Part shown: positions 6,561 to 14,057 of the stretch, piece by piece
Layout of the letters: each line of letters begins with the position of its first letter
Position numbering within the stretch: the stretch's first letter is position 1
Origin: Deltaproteobacteria bacterium
GTDB lineage: Bacteria > Desulfobacterota > Syntrophia > Syntrophales > UBA5619
NCBI GenBank assembly: GCA_026388345.1
Contig: JAPLJY010000052.1
Location: forward strand, 1-23,066
DNA: 23,066 nucleotides
Direction of reading: 5' to 3'
The notes under the pieces: generated by a model
What the model saw: only the letters and a program-made list of their open reading frames with translations
What the model was told of the DNA's origin: nothing
Databases searched by the model: none
Translations under genes and position numbers: made by a program

Positions 6561-7157
6561 ATGAACACTGTAACTGGAAATAGGGCAGGTGTCCCTGATT
6601 TGCAGGATCTTCTGGACGCTGTCCCGGCCGACAGGACGGTCGCCTGCCTGCCAACCCACGAATCCCTCATCCTACACGACGGCGATAAAGAACTCGGCCG
6701 CATCCCCCTCGACGGTGTGGTCGATGTCTCGCTCCTCGACGATTCCTCGGTCCAAAGACGCTACACCGTAGGCCGATCTCTGCTTCTGGGACCTCTGGTT
6801 TTACTGTTTCCGAAAAAAACCATTCGCGAGGCCTACCGTCTCTGCATTCAATGGAAAAACCCGAAGGGCGACTACCACTTCACCTACATCCGCATCGCAA
6901 GACGGATCATGGCCGACCATATGCTCAACACCGTCAAACGCTCGCTTACCCCGGAAGTCCGCAGGGAACTGGCGAAAAAGGTGCCCGAGGCCAAGGAGCG
7001 GGCCGCCGTCTTGGAAAAAGAGCAACACCAGCGGCGGGTCGAGACCTCGCCGTTTATCACCTGCGGGCACTGCGCCATGGAATTTAGGAAGACAGACCTA
7101 CCGCCCGGTGGCAAGTGCCCGGTGTGCGGCCGATCGCTCAATGTCGTTGCAGACTAG
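6561..7157 (+). CDS. Zinc-ribbon protein of unknown function
   Basis: A 198-residue protein I cannot name. Residues 35-130 are beta-rich, with a short hydrophobic stretch (SLLLGPLVLLF) near residue 73, and resemble a PH-like fold. Residues 130-165 are helical and charged. The C-terminus holds a zinc ribbon, CGHC then CPVC about 20 residues later. No SD is visible before the ATG at 6561, and TATAAT overlaps it, so the start could lie further in. It is GC-rich compared with the genes on either side, and it follows the broken SMP-30 gene by about 120 nt. A membrane-associated or regulatory role is possible, but nothing in the neighbourhood fixes it. Confidence 0.6.
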   Translation: MNTVTGNRAGVPDLQDLLDAVPADRTVACLPTHESLILHDGDKELGRIPLDGVVDVSLLDDSSVQRRYTVGRSLLLGPLVLLFPKKTIREAYRLCIQWKNPKGDYHFTYIRIARRIMADHMLNTVKRSLTPEVRRELAKKVPEAKERAAVLEKEQHQRRVETSPFITCGHCAMEFRKTDLPPGGKCPVCGRSLNVVAD

Positions 7158-7292
7158 AATCGCTTGTGAAAGTTCCCGCGCTGGCCTGTGGAGTCTTTTC
7201 GGGTTCCACGCCTTCTGCGGCCACCGCATCTCGCCCAATGGCTAAACAACCATGGGAAATATGGCCCGCTACATCATACCTGAAATCCATGT

Positions 7293-7321
7293 TTGACATG
7301 TTTTACAGGAAATTGTAGCTT
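7293..7321 (+). promoter_or_regulatory. Possible sigma-70 promoter of the nitroreductase gene
   Basis: A perfect TTGACA (7293-7298) is followed after 17 nt by TAGCTT (7316-7321), which matches the -10 consensus at only three of six positions. It lies about 47 nt before the ATG. Confidence 0.4.
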
Positions 7322-7367
7322 TCAAAGCATATTCGTCAATAAAACTGGTTATTAAAGAGGGGAATAT

Positions 7368-8033
7368 ATGGATATAAATGAAGCCGTTAAAAACAGGAGG
7401 AGCGTAAGAAGCTTTCTGCCGGCGAGGGTTCCGGAAGAAACAATCAGGGAACTCATCAGCGATGCTCTATGGGCTCCATCGTGGGGGAATACACAGCAGT
7501 ATGAATTCGTGGTGGCAACCGGCGACGCCCTTGAGCGCTTTAAAAAAGAAAACAGGGAAGCCCTCACGTCCGGGGAAAAGTCGGAACCGGATGTACCCGT
7601 GCCGGAAAAATGGCCGGAGACTTTAAAGAAGAGATATACGGATGTGGGTAAGAGCGTTCTTACATCTCTTTCTATTCCGCGGGAAGATAAAATCGGAAGG
7701 ATGAATTACTATGGAGACATGTTCTCCCTCTTTAATGCCACTGCCCTTCTCGTTGTAATAGTGGACAAGGATATCCTTCTTGAATATGCCATGCTTGATG
7801 TGGGCATTTTCATACAGACCTTTAAACTATTGGCTCATGCAAGGGGACTTGGCACCATTTCTCTTGCCGCATCTGTACTTTATCCGCAAATTATACGCAG
7901 GATTTTTAATGTCCCTGAAAGTATGAGGATCATTATAGGAACTGCAATGGGATGGCCGGATAATGATTCGCCGGTAAACAACTTTGAAAGAAAACGCGAT
8001 CCCGTTGAGATGTTTGTACGCTGGGTGAGCTAA
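7368..8033 (+). CDS. Nitroreductase-family flavoprotein
   Basis: A 221-residue FMN-dependent oxidoreductase of the nitroreductase superfamily, which uses NAD(P)H to reduce nitro compounds, quinones or related substrates. The family opening MDINEAVKNRRSVRSFLP contains the FMN-phosphate-binding Arg-Arg-Ser-x-Arg. APSWGNTQQYEFVV (37-50) is the second FMN loop. LDVGIFIQTFKLLAHARGLG and the IIIGTAMGWPDN segment near the C-terminus are the conserved third element. Length is normal. SD AGAGGGG lies 6 nt before the ATG and a TTGACA element lies upstream. It is monocistronic in appearance and AT-rich. The true substrate cannot be read from sequence. Confidence 0.88.
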   Translation: MDINEAVKNRRSVRSFLPARVPEETIRELISDALWAPSWGNTQQYEFVVATGDALERFKKENREALTSGEKSEPDVPVPEKWPETLKKRYTDVGKSVLTSLSIPREDKIGRMNYYGDMFSLFNATALLVVIVDKDILLEYAMLDVGIFIQTFKLLAHARGLGTISLAASVLYPQIIRRIFNVPESMRIIIGTAMGWPDNDSPVNNFERKRDPVEMFVRWVS

Positions 8034-8150
8034 GATGCAGTATTTATTAAATCAAAGAACCAACCGGTCATAGCTAAATCAGAGGTTGATGAAATTATAA
8101 GAAAAATCGAAGAAGGGAGATTGACGCCATCGTTTAAAACTAACAAGTAG
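8034..8150 (+). pseudogene. Possible gene remnant after the nitroreductase stop
   Basis: Immediately after the nitroreductase TAA, the same frame stays open for 38 codons (including KNQPVIAKSEVDEIIRKIEE and GRLTPSFKTNK) and ends in TAG 8148-8150. The reading is protein-like and helical, but it has no start codon or SD of its own and nitroreductases do not carry such a tail. It is best seen as the 3' scrap of another, lost gene next to the presumed integration site. Identity unknown. Confidence 0.25.
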
Positions 8151-8182
8151 CATGTAAAACACGTCAAGCATATGGTAAGCGA

Positions 8183-8210
8183 AAAGAAAATAGGCTCCTC
8201 ATCGGGAGCC
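8183..8210 (-). terminator. Rho-independent-type terminator, minus strand
   Basis: On the minus strand GGCTCC (8210-8205), a 6-nt loop and GGAGCC (8198-8193) are followed by a T-rich run (TATTTTCTTTTC). It lies just downstream of the tRNA-end-like fragment. Confidence 0.55.
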
Positions 8211-8221
8211 CTTGTAGATTG

Positions 8222-8250
8222 ACTGGGAGAAGAGGATTCGAACCATTGAA
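8222..8250 (-). other. tRNA 3'-end-like fragment, possible att scar
   Basis: The minus strand contains GGTTCGAATCC followed by TCTTCTCCCAG, which reads like the T-loop and 3' acceptor strand of a tRNA. The upstream half (CAATGG and beyond) does not pair to make a T-stem, and there is no anticodon or D arm. It is not a copy of the neighbouring tRNA-Thr end. Such isolated 3' ends are typical leftovers of element integration into tRNA genes. The call is tentative. Confidence 0.4.
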
Positions 8251-8264
8251 CAATCCCCCAAAGG

Positions 8265-8284
8265 TGTGTCCCAATGTGTCCCAA
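8265..8284. repeat. Two perfect 10-bp tandem repeats
   Basis: TGTGTCCCAA occurs twice head to tail between the tRNA-end-like fragment and the tRNA-Thr terminator. Short direct repeats of this kind are found at recombinase arm sites, but no integrase gene is present in the window. Confidence 0.6.
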
Positions 8285-8285
8285 C

Positions 8286-8313
8286 GAAAAAGGCCTTCCC
8301 GAAGGAAGGCCTT
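8286..8313 (-). terminator. Strong intrinsic terminator of the tRNA-Thr gene
   Basis: On the minus strand a perfect 10-bp stem, AAGGCCTTCC then GGAAGGCCTT, closes a TTCG tetraloop and runs into TTT. It lies 5 nt after the encoded CCA of the tRNA, so it should end that transcript. Confidence 0.85.
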
Positions 8314-8318
8314 GATTT

Positions 8319-8394
8319 TGGAGCCGATGAGCAGGATCGAACTGCTGACCTGCTGATTACGAATCAGCTGCTCTACCGTCTGAGCTACATCGGC
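8319..8394 (-). tRNA. tRNA-Thr, anticodon CGU
   Basis: A 76-nt cloverleaf reads from 8394 to 8319. The acceptor stem is GCCGATG/CATCGGC, the D-stem GCTC/GAGC, the anticodon stem GCTGA/TCAGC with loop TTCGTAA, and the T-stem AGCAG/CTGCT with loop TTCGATC. The CCA is encoded. Anticodon CGU decodes ACG (Thr), and the body closely resembles E. coli thrW. The thrW-type gene is a known integration target for phages and islands such as P22 and CP4-6, which fits the scrap sequences just downstream. An intrinsic terminator follows. Confidence 0.96.
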
Positions 8395-8460
8395 TTTCCG
8401 TCGATATGGGTGCACCCCTGAAAGATTTGCCTATCTATCGTAAGCCATACCTGTTGTCAA

Positions 8461-8486
8461 GGTTTTCGTTCGAGGTTTTCGTTCGA
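8461..8486. repeat. Two perfect 13-bp tandem repeats upstream of the cyclase promoter
   Basis: GGTTTTCGTTCGA occurs twice in direct succession, about 30 nt before the -35 element of the cyclase promoter. It could be a regulator site or replication slippage. The rest of the 8395-8591 gap holds only the promoter and SD. Confidence 0.7.
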
Positions 8487-8516
8487 TGGGGGAGAAGGAA
8501 AAAGGGAGACTCCACC

Positions 8517-8544
8517 TTGACTTTCAAGGCTTCTCTGATATGAT
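8517..8544 (+). promoter_or_regulatory. Sigma-70-like promoter of the cyclase/alr/ddl/mla gene set
   Basis: TTGACT (8517-8522), a 16-nt spacer and TATGAT (8539-8544) match the vegetative consensus at 5/6 and 5/6 positions. Transcription would start near 8551. SD AAGGAG (8578-8583) lies 8 nt before the cyclase ATG. It is the only clear promoter seen ahead of the packed eight-gene block. Confidence 0.6.
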
Positions 8545-8591
8545 TTCCCCGCTTTAATGATCTTGCCGGAATTCGCGAAGGAGAAAAGACC

Positions 8592-10841
8592 ATGAAGGAG
8601 CGATGGAAGAAGATCCTGTCGGTATCACCCCTGAAAATTGCGGTCCTGATCATCCTGATCGCCCTTGTCCTGTTCTTCGTCGACGCCCCCTTCATTCGCT
8701 TCATGGAGCTGAAGGCGCTGGACCTCCGGATGGTCTCCCGGGGGGCGATGCCGTCGGGCGGCGAGACGGTCATCGTAACGATCGACGAGAAGAGCCTGAG
8801 CGAACTCGGGCGGTGGCCATGGCCGCGGACGACCATCGCGAAACTGGTCGATGTTTTGAAAAGTTACGGCGCGAAGGCGGTCGGTTTCGATATCGTTTTC
8901 GCCGAACCGGATGACAACTCCAGTTTAAAGACAGTCGCCGAACTGTCGCGCGAGGTCAAGAATGTCGGTATCGGGGACAGCCGGATCTACGGCCTGCTGG
9001 AACAGAAGCAGAAAGCGGCCGATACCGACGCCGCCCTCGCCCATTCCATCGAAAAGGCCAAGAACATCACCCTCGGCTACTTCTTTCACATCACCGCAAA
9101 AGAGGTGGGCCATCTGACCGAGCAACAGATCGCCGCCGGGGAAAATGATATCGCCAACGGTCGCTTCCAGATGGTCCGGGCGAAGACGGGGGCGGACGAA
9201 TCCCCCCTGATCCACGCCTACGCGGCGCAGCCGAACATCCCCAAACTCTCCGCAGCGGGTGAAAACAGCGGTTATTTCAACGCCTTTCCGGACAGCGACG
9301 GGGTTATCCGCTGGTCGCCGCTCCTGATCAAGTTCCGGGACAACTACTACGCCTCCCTGGCGCTTTCGCTCCTCGTTCAGTATCTCGACTGGCCGATGCT
9401 TGTCCTCAATGTGGCCGAATACGGCGTGGAAAACATCCGTCTGGACAAGGCAGTGATCCCGACCGACGAGAGCGGGCGATTGCTCGTCAACTACCTGGGT
9501 CCGGCGAAAACCTTTCCCCACTATTCGATCTCCGATATCGTCAACGGGCGCATATCCGCGGATAAACTGAAGGGAAAGATCGTTCTCGTCGGCGCCACGG
9601 CGACGGGCATCTACGACATCAGGGTGACACCGTTCAGCGCGGTCTATCCGGGCGTCGAGATCCACGCGACCGTGATCGACAACATCCTCCATCAGAACTT
9701 CCTGATCCATTCCGGCTGGACCAAATTCCTCGACGTCTGCATGATCGTCTTCGTCGGTCTTATCATGGGACTGGCCATTCCCCGGGTAAAAGCCGTCGCC
9801 GGAATCGCACTGAGCGTCTCGCTGATCGGCGCGTTTTTCGCGGCGAATACGGCCATCTTCATCTGGTACGCCGTCTGGATGAACCTGATCTACCCGGTCC
9901 TGACGATGTTGACAATCTACCTCGTGATCACCGTTTACCGCTACGTGACCGAGGAGCGGGAGAAGAAGAAGATCCGCGGCGCCTTCCAGTATTACCTGAC
10001 GGCCTCGGTCGTCAACGAGATCCTGAAGGACCCCTCCAAGCTGAAGCTCGGCGGCGACAAGAAGCATCTTTCGGTCATGTTCTCCGACATTCGGGGTTTC
10101 ACGTCGATCGCCGAAAAGCTGTCGCCGGAAGAGCTGGTCAGGCTCCTCAACGAATATCTGACGGCCATGACGGATATCGTCTTCAAGTACGACGGACTTC
10201 TGGACAAGTACATCGGCGACGCAATCATGGCGGTCTTCGGCGCACCGCTGGACCAGCCCGATCATGCTTTTCGAGCCTGCCGGACAGCGCTCGAGATGAT
10301 GTCGGAGCTCAGACGTCTCCGGGGAAAATGGGCCGCAGAGGGAAGGCCGGACGTGGACATCGGCGTCGGCATCAACAGCGGCGACATGGTCGTAGGGAAC
10401 ATGGGATCCCAGATGCGCTTCGACTACACGGTCATGGGGGACAGTGTGAACCTCGCCTCCCGGCTGGAGGGAACCAACAAGGAATATGGGACGAACATCA
10501 TCCTGAGCGAATTCACCTACGAGATCGTCAAGGATGACTTCACCTGCCGCCAGCTCGACGCCGTGCGGGTCAAAGGAAAGAAGCTCCCCGTCCGGATCTT
10601 CGAACTGATCTGCGACAAGAAGGACGCCCCCCAGTGGCAGGAGTTCCTCGGCCGCTTCGAGACGGGGCTCGCGAAATATCGCGAGGGCCTCTGGGACGAG
10701 GCGATCGCCGCCTTCCGGGGCGTCATCGAGGTCAAGCCGGACGACTATCCGGCTCAGCTCTACATCGACCGCTGCGAGGCATTGAAGGAACACCCCCCCG
10801 AGGGAGAATGGGACGGCGTCTTTACGATGACGAAAAAATGA
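8592..10841 (+). CDS. CHASE2-domain class III adenylate cyclase
   Basis: A 749-residue membrane receptor cyclase expected to make cAMP. After one N-terminal helix (about 15-32) comes a large periplasmic CHASE2 sensor, recognised by KALDLRMVSRG, VIVTIDEKSLSELGRWPWPR and AVGFDIVFAEPD. Three membrane helices lie at about 378-455. The class III catalytic domain spans about 490-670: metal-binding Asp499 (SDIRGFT) and Asp543 (IGDAIMAVFG), Lys539 and Thr613 (DYTVMGD) at the base-selecting positions, and Asn620 and Arg624 (VNLASRL) for transition-state binding. The Lys/Thr pair favours ATP over GTP, and all catalytic residues are present. A TPR-like tail (YREGLWDEAIAAFRGVIEV) follows. The stop TGA overlaps the alanine racemase ATG, tying envelope sensing to the wall-precursor genes behind it. 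The CHASE2 ligand is unknown. Confidence 0.95.
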   Translation: MKERWKKILSVSPLKIAVLIILIALVLFFVDAPFIRFMELKALDLRMVSRGAMPSGGETVIVTIDEKSLSELGRWPWPRTTIAKLVDVLKSYGAKAVGFDIVFAEPDDNSSLKTVAELSREVKNVGIGDSRIYGLLEQKQKAADTDAALAHSIEKAKNITLGYFFHITAKEVGHLTEQQIAAGENDIANGRFQMVRAKTGADESPLIHAYAAQPNIPKLSAAGENSGYFNAFPDSDGVIRWSPLLIKFRDNYYASLALSLLVQYLDWPMLVLNVAEYGVENIRLDKAVIPTDESGRLLVNYLGPAKTFPHYSISDIVNGRISADKLKGKIVLVGATATGIYDIRVTPFSAVYPGVEIHATVIDNILHQNFLIHSGWTKFLDVCMIVFVGLIMGLAIPRVKAVAGIALSVSLIGAFFAANTAIFIWYAVWMNLIYPVLTMLTIYLVITVYRYVTEEREKKKIRGAFQYYLTASVVNEILKDPSKLKLGGDKKHLSVMFSDIRGFTSIAEKLSPEELVRLLNEYLTAMTDIVFKYDGLLDKYIGDAIMAVFGAPLDQPDHAFRACRTALEMMSELRRLRGKWAAEGRPDVDIGVGINSGDMVVGNMGSQMRFDYTVMGDSVNLASRLEGTNKEYGTNIILSEFTYEIVKDDFTCRQLDAVRVKGKKLPVRIFELICDKKDAPQWQEFLGRFETGLAKYREGLWDEAIAAFRGVIEVKPDDYPAQLYIDRCEALKEHPPEGEWDGVFTMTKK

Positions 10842-12859
10842 CGGAGATGGTGGTCTCTTTGAAGGAAAATTATCAATACCGCAGTTGGGTCGAGGTTGAC
10901 CTCGGCCATTTCGCCGCAAACTGGGCGGAGATGAAGCGGCTGGTCGGCCCTGGCGTGAAGATCCTGCAGGTGGTCAAGGCGGACGCCTACGGTCACGGGG
11001 CGATCGAAATCTCCAACGCCGCCCTCCGGAACGGCGCCTCCCTGCTCGGCGTGGCGAACGCCGACGAGGGGGTTCAGCTCCGCGTGAGCGGGATTGCAGC
11101 CCCGATTCTGATCCTCTCCCCCGCCACCGATTCCGAGATCGATCAGATCATTAAATACAACCTGACCCCATCGGTCTCCGACCTTGGTTTCGCCCGGGAG
11201 CTCCAGATCAAGGCCCGCAGGGCGGGCATCCGGGCGCCGCTCCACGTCGAAGTGGACACGGGGATGGGCCGGGGCGGGACGATTCAGACCGAGGCCTGCC
11301 GGACCATCCGGGAGATCGCCTCCTTTCCCGATTTGAGCCTCGAAGGGATTTTTACCCATTTCTCCGAGAGCGAGATCCTCTCCTACTACAACGACCTCCA
11401 GTGGCGGGCGTTCCGGGATGTCCTGGGGCAGTTGGAGACGGACGGCCTCCGGATCCCCCTCCGCCACATCTCCAACAGCGGCGCCATTCTGAACTACCCG
11501 GATTACCACCTGGACATGGTGCGGCCGGGGATCATGTCCTACGGCATCTACCCCTCCCCGGAGACGCGGGACAAGGCCTCCCTCGCCCCGGTGATGAGCT
11601 TCAAGACCAGGGTGGTCCTCCTCAAGGAGTTTCCCGAGGGCTACAGCATCGGCTACGGGAGGACCTTCATCACACGGCGTCCAACCCGGATCGCCACGAT
11701 CCCCGTCGGCTACGGCGACGGCTTCGGCTGGCTGCTCTCCAATCAGGGAGAGGCCCTGATCCGGGGAAAGCGGGTTCCCATCGCGGGACGGATCTCGATG
11801 GACATGTGCACCCTCGACGTCAGCCGGGTCCCCGAGTGCGCCGTGGGCGACGAGATTGTCCTCATGGGCGAACAGGACGGCGAGCGGATCACGGCCGACG
11901 AGATCGCCGCAAAGACCCGCTCGATCAGCTACGAGGTCCTCTGCGCCCTCGGGAAACGTGCGCCGCGCGTCTTCCTGCACGAGGGGCAGGCCGACCGGGT
12001 CGAACCGAGCCTCCGGCGGATCTTCATCCCGGACGAAGAGAAGTCGATCGCCCGGATCGACACCATCATCCGCCACTGTTTCCAGACGCGGGCGCGTAAC
12101 GAGGAACTCGGCGACGCGATCTACTATGAGATGTTCGAAACCCTCTTCGGAAAGGAGGATCGCCAGCTCGAACTCCGGGACGATTTCCGCTATCAGATTC
12201 AGGTGACGGAGTTCGCCCCGGATGAAGGCGTTCCAGACGGGGACACGATGCGGCATCATGTCCCCGTTTGCACGATGCGGCATCATGTCTCCGTCCAGGA
12301 CTACTTCCGGGTGACGACCCGCGTGGAATACACGAAGGCGATCCGGAATCCGGTCTTCATGATCGGCTGCGCCCTCGACAACGAACAGCTCGCCGCGTTC
12401 TTCGAGGATCCGCGGTGCGAATACCGGTGGCTTCTGAACCCGGGCGAGGGCCTCGTCCCCGAGCGGGACTTCCGGGTGAACCGCGTCCGGATCGACGGGG
12501 AAGAGGTCCCGCTTCTGCGGAAGGAGAACACAAAACGGGGTTACGAGGTATGGTGCGGCTCGGAGGACCTCAAAAAAAAGCTGAACCGGCAGGTCCGCGT
12601 GGAGATCGAGATCGAGACGAAACAGCGCAAAAGCAACCGCCTCTTCTCCGCCTATCTGGTCTATCCGACGCGCGGGATGGAGATCTCCTTCCGGTACGAA
12701 GGAACGGGCATCAAAAACGTGAGGGATGTCGGGTTCTTCGCCGGGAAGCACCCTTATCCGGAGACAACGCGGGAGGAGGGAAAATCGGTGACGCTCCGCC
12801 TCGGCAATGATGCGTGGATCTTCCCGACAAGCGGCGTGACCTTCGTCTGGGATATATAA
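10838..12859 (+). CDS. alr: Alanine racemase fused to an unknown C-terminal domain
   Basis: A 673-residue protein. Residues 1 to about 380 are a complete PLP-dependent alanine racemase (L-Ala to D-Ala, for peptidoglycan): WVEVDLGHFAANW, Lys47 in VVKADAYGHG (Schiff base), HVEVDTGMGRGG, Tyr273 in GYGRTF (second catalytic base), PVGYGDGF and GRISMDMC. Normal Alr proteins end near here. Another 290 residues follow, with a charged helical linker and a beta-rich domain containing NPVFMIGCALDNEQLAAFF, YPTRGMEISFRYEGTGI and WIFPTSGVTFVWDI. I do not recognise this domain. ATG 10838 overlaps the cyclase stop (ATGA); frame is open upstream to 10634 but only inside the cyclase gene. A 27-bp in-frame duplication lies in the extension. 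The racemase assignment is firm; the role of the fusion is unknown. Confidence 0.92.
   Translation: MTEMVVSLKENYQYRSWVEVDLGHFAANWAEMKRLVGPGVKILQVVKADAYGHGAIEISNAALRNGASLLGVANADEGVQLRVSGIAAPILILSPATDSEIDQIIKYNLTPSVSDLGFARELQIKARRAGIRAPLHVEVDTGMGRGGTIQTEACRTIREIASFPDLSLEGIFTHFSESEILSYYNDLQWRAFRDVLGQLETDGLRIPLRHISNSGAILNYPDYHLDMVRPGIMSYGIYPSPETRDKASLAPVMSFKTRVVLLKEFPEGYSIGYGRTFITRRPTRIATIPVGYGDGFGWLLSNQGEALIRGKRVPIAGRISMDMCTLDVSRVPECAVGDEIVLMGEQDGERITADEIAAKTRSISYEVLCALGKRAPRVFLHEGQADRVEPSLRRIFIPDEEKSIARIDTIIRHCFQTRARNEELGDAIYYEMFETLFGKEDRQLELRDDFRYQIQVTEFAPDEGVPDGDTMRHHVPVCTMRHHVSVQDYFRVTTRVEYTKAIRNPVFMIGCALDNEQLAAFFEDPRCEYRWLLNPGEGLVPERDFRVNRVRIDGEEVPLLRKENTKRGYEVWCGSEDLKKKLNRQVRVEIEIETKQRKSNRLFSAYLVYPTRGMEISFRYEGTGIKNVRDVGFFAGKHPYPETTREEGKSVTLRLGNDAWIFPTSGVTFVWDI
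12239..12297. repeat. In-frame 27-bp tandem duplication with palindrome inside the racemase fusion
   Basis: The 24-nt core that begins CACGATGCGGCATCATGTC occurs at 12244-12267 and again at 12271-12294, period 27 nt, one mismatch. It encodes TMRHHVPVC then TMRHHVSVQ. The first copy sits in a nearly perfect 27-bp palindrome (12239-12265, GGGGACAC to ATGTCCCC). The length is a multiple of three, so frame is kept. Confidence 0.85.
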
Positions 12860-12871
12860 GGTATTGATGAT

Positions 12872-13927
12872 ATGAATAAATTGCGTGTCGGTGTGATTCT
12901 GGGGGGGATGTCCTCGGAGCGGGAGGTCTCCCTCAACAGCGGCCGGAACGTGCATGACAACCTCGACCGGGAGGCCTACGCGCCCGTTCCGGTATTCATG
13001 GACGGGGAGGGGCGGCTGTGGATCATCCCTTGGCAGCTCGTCTCCCAGAACACGACGACGGACATCACCGAGCGGCTAAAAGAAGAGGCGCGGCGGGTCT
13101 CCTACGAAGGGCTGAAGGAGGAGATCGATTTCGCCTTCCTCTCGCTCCACGGGAAGTTCGGTGAGGACGGCTGCATGCAGGGCCTGCTGGAGCTCCTCGG
13201 GATTCCGTACACGGGACCCGGCGTGCTCGCCTCGGCCCTCGGCATGGACAAGCACATCCAGCAGCGGATCCTTCAGGCCGCAGGGATCGGCGTCCCCGAA
13301 AGCCTCCTCGTCCATGAAACGGAATGGCGGAATGACCGGGAGGGGGTGATCCGCTCGCTCTTCGCCCGCTTCAAACTCCCCGTCTTTACGAAGCCCCCGC
13401 GCGAAGGCTCCAGCGTCGGTGTAACGCTGGTCCGGGACGAAGAATCCATCGCGGGCGGCATCGAAGAGGCCCTGAAATGGGATCGGGCCGTCCTCGTCGA
13501 GGAGTTCCTCGACGGGATCGAATTCTCCTCCATCATCCTGGAGGAGAACGGGGAGATCCGCGCCCTGGAGGTCACGGAGATCACCCCGCAGAGCGACTAC
13601 TTCACTTACGACGACAAGTACATGCCGGGCCGCTGCCGGAAATTCACACCACCCAGAAACATCCCGCCGCACGTCGTTGCGGCGATCAAACAGGAGGCGG
13701 TCCGGGCCTTCCGGGCACTGGGATTTCGATCCTATGGCCGGATCGACGGCTTCCACCTGAAGGACGGCCGGATCCTGATCACGGACCCCAACTCCTCTTC
13801 CGGCATGGCCCCCTCCTCGTTTTTCTTCGAGCAGGCGGCCTGCGCCGGGATGCTCCCCTCGATGATCCTCGGCCGGCTGATCGAAAACGCCCTTGTCATC
13901 CACCGGGGGAAACACGGGCCGCTGTAA
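12872..13927 (+). CDS. D-alanine-D-alanine ligase-like ATP-grasp protein, copy 1
   Basis: A 351-residue ATP-grasp enzyme of the Ddl family, expected to join D-Ala to D-Ala or a related acceptor with ATP. Present motifs: GGMSSEREVSL near the start, LHGKFGEDGCMQGLLELLG, PYTGPGVLASALGMDK, the intact loop EGSSVGV (Ser180-Ser181-Val182-Gly183), VEEFLDGIEF, YDDKY, and YGRIDGF. The metal-binding end is altered: the usual E-x-N-T-x-P-G-M-T is DPNSSSGMAP (Asp305 to Pro313), replacing the metal-ligand Glu with Asp and losing the Pro. It starts 12 nt after the racemase stop, so Ala racemisation and ligation are transcribed together. It is clearly paralogous to the 14831 gene. Activity or specificity may differ from standard Ddl. 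Confidence 0.88.
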   Translation: MNKLRVGVILGGMSSEREVSLNSGRNVHDNLDREAYAPVPVFMDGEGRLWIIPWQLVSQNTTTDITERLKEEARRVSYEGLKEEIDFAFLSLHGKFGEDGCMQGLLELLGIPYTGPGVLASALGMDKHIQQRILQAAGIGVPESLLVHETEWRNDREGVIRSLFARFKLPVFTKPPREGSSVGVTLVRDEESIAGGIEEALKWDRAVLVEEFLDGIEFSSIILEENGEIRALEVTEITPQSDYFTYDDKYMPGRCRKFTPPRNIPPHVVAAIKQEAVRAFRALGFRSYGRIDGFHLKDGRILITDPNSSSGMAPSSFFFEQAACAGMLPSMILGRLIENALVIHRGKHGPL

Positions 13928-14057
13928 CCGGTTCAAGCAATAAAGGTTTATGATCCTCTGGAAAATAATGATACTTGGTGGTATACGGGGCGCAAAGTTT
14001 CGGCAGAGGAGACAGACGCGGATCAGAAAACACAACCAACACCGTAAGGAGGTTCAC

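Noticed and set aside
6557..6562. TATAAT at the start of the zinc-ribbon gene
   Set aside because: It overlaps the proposed ATG and no -35 element lies 16-18 nt upstream (the nearest TTGATA is 24 nt away), so it is not a credible promoter for that start.
10634..10837. 68-codon upstream extension of the racemase frame
   Set aside because: It lies wholly inside the cyclase gene; the conserved Alr start and the ATGA overlap place the true start at 10838.
8925..10919. 664-codon open frame on the minus strand
   Set aside because: It lies opposite the cyclase, whose catalytic motifs are complete; the minus-strand product is Asp/Val/Arg-rich with no domain, typical of GC-rich antisense frames.
10760..12955. 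731-codon open frame on the minus strand
   Set aside because: Antisense to the clear alanine racemase fusion; no motif or SD, and the composition is that of a shadow frame.
13950..14057. Upstream in-frame ATG for the outer-membrane barrel
   Set aside because: It would place 36 residues before an obvious signal peptide and has no SD, whereas ATG 14058 follows TAAGGAGGT.
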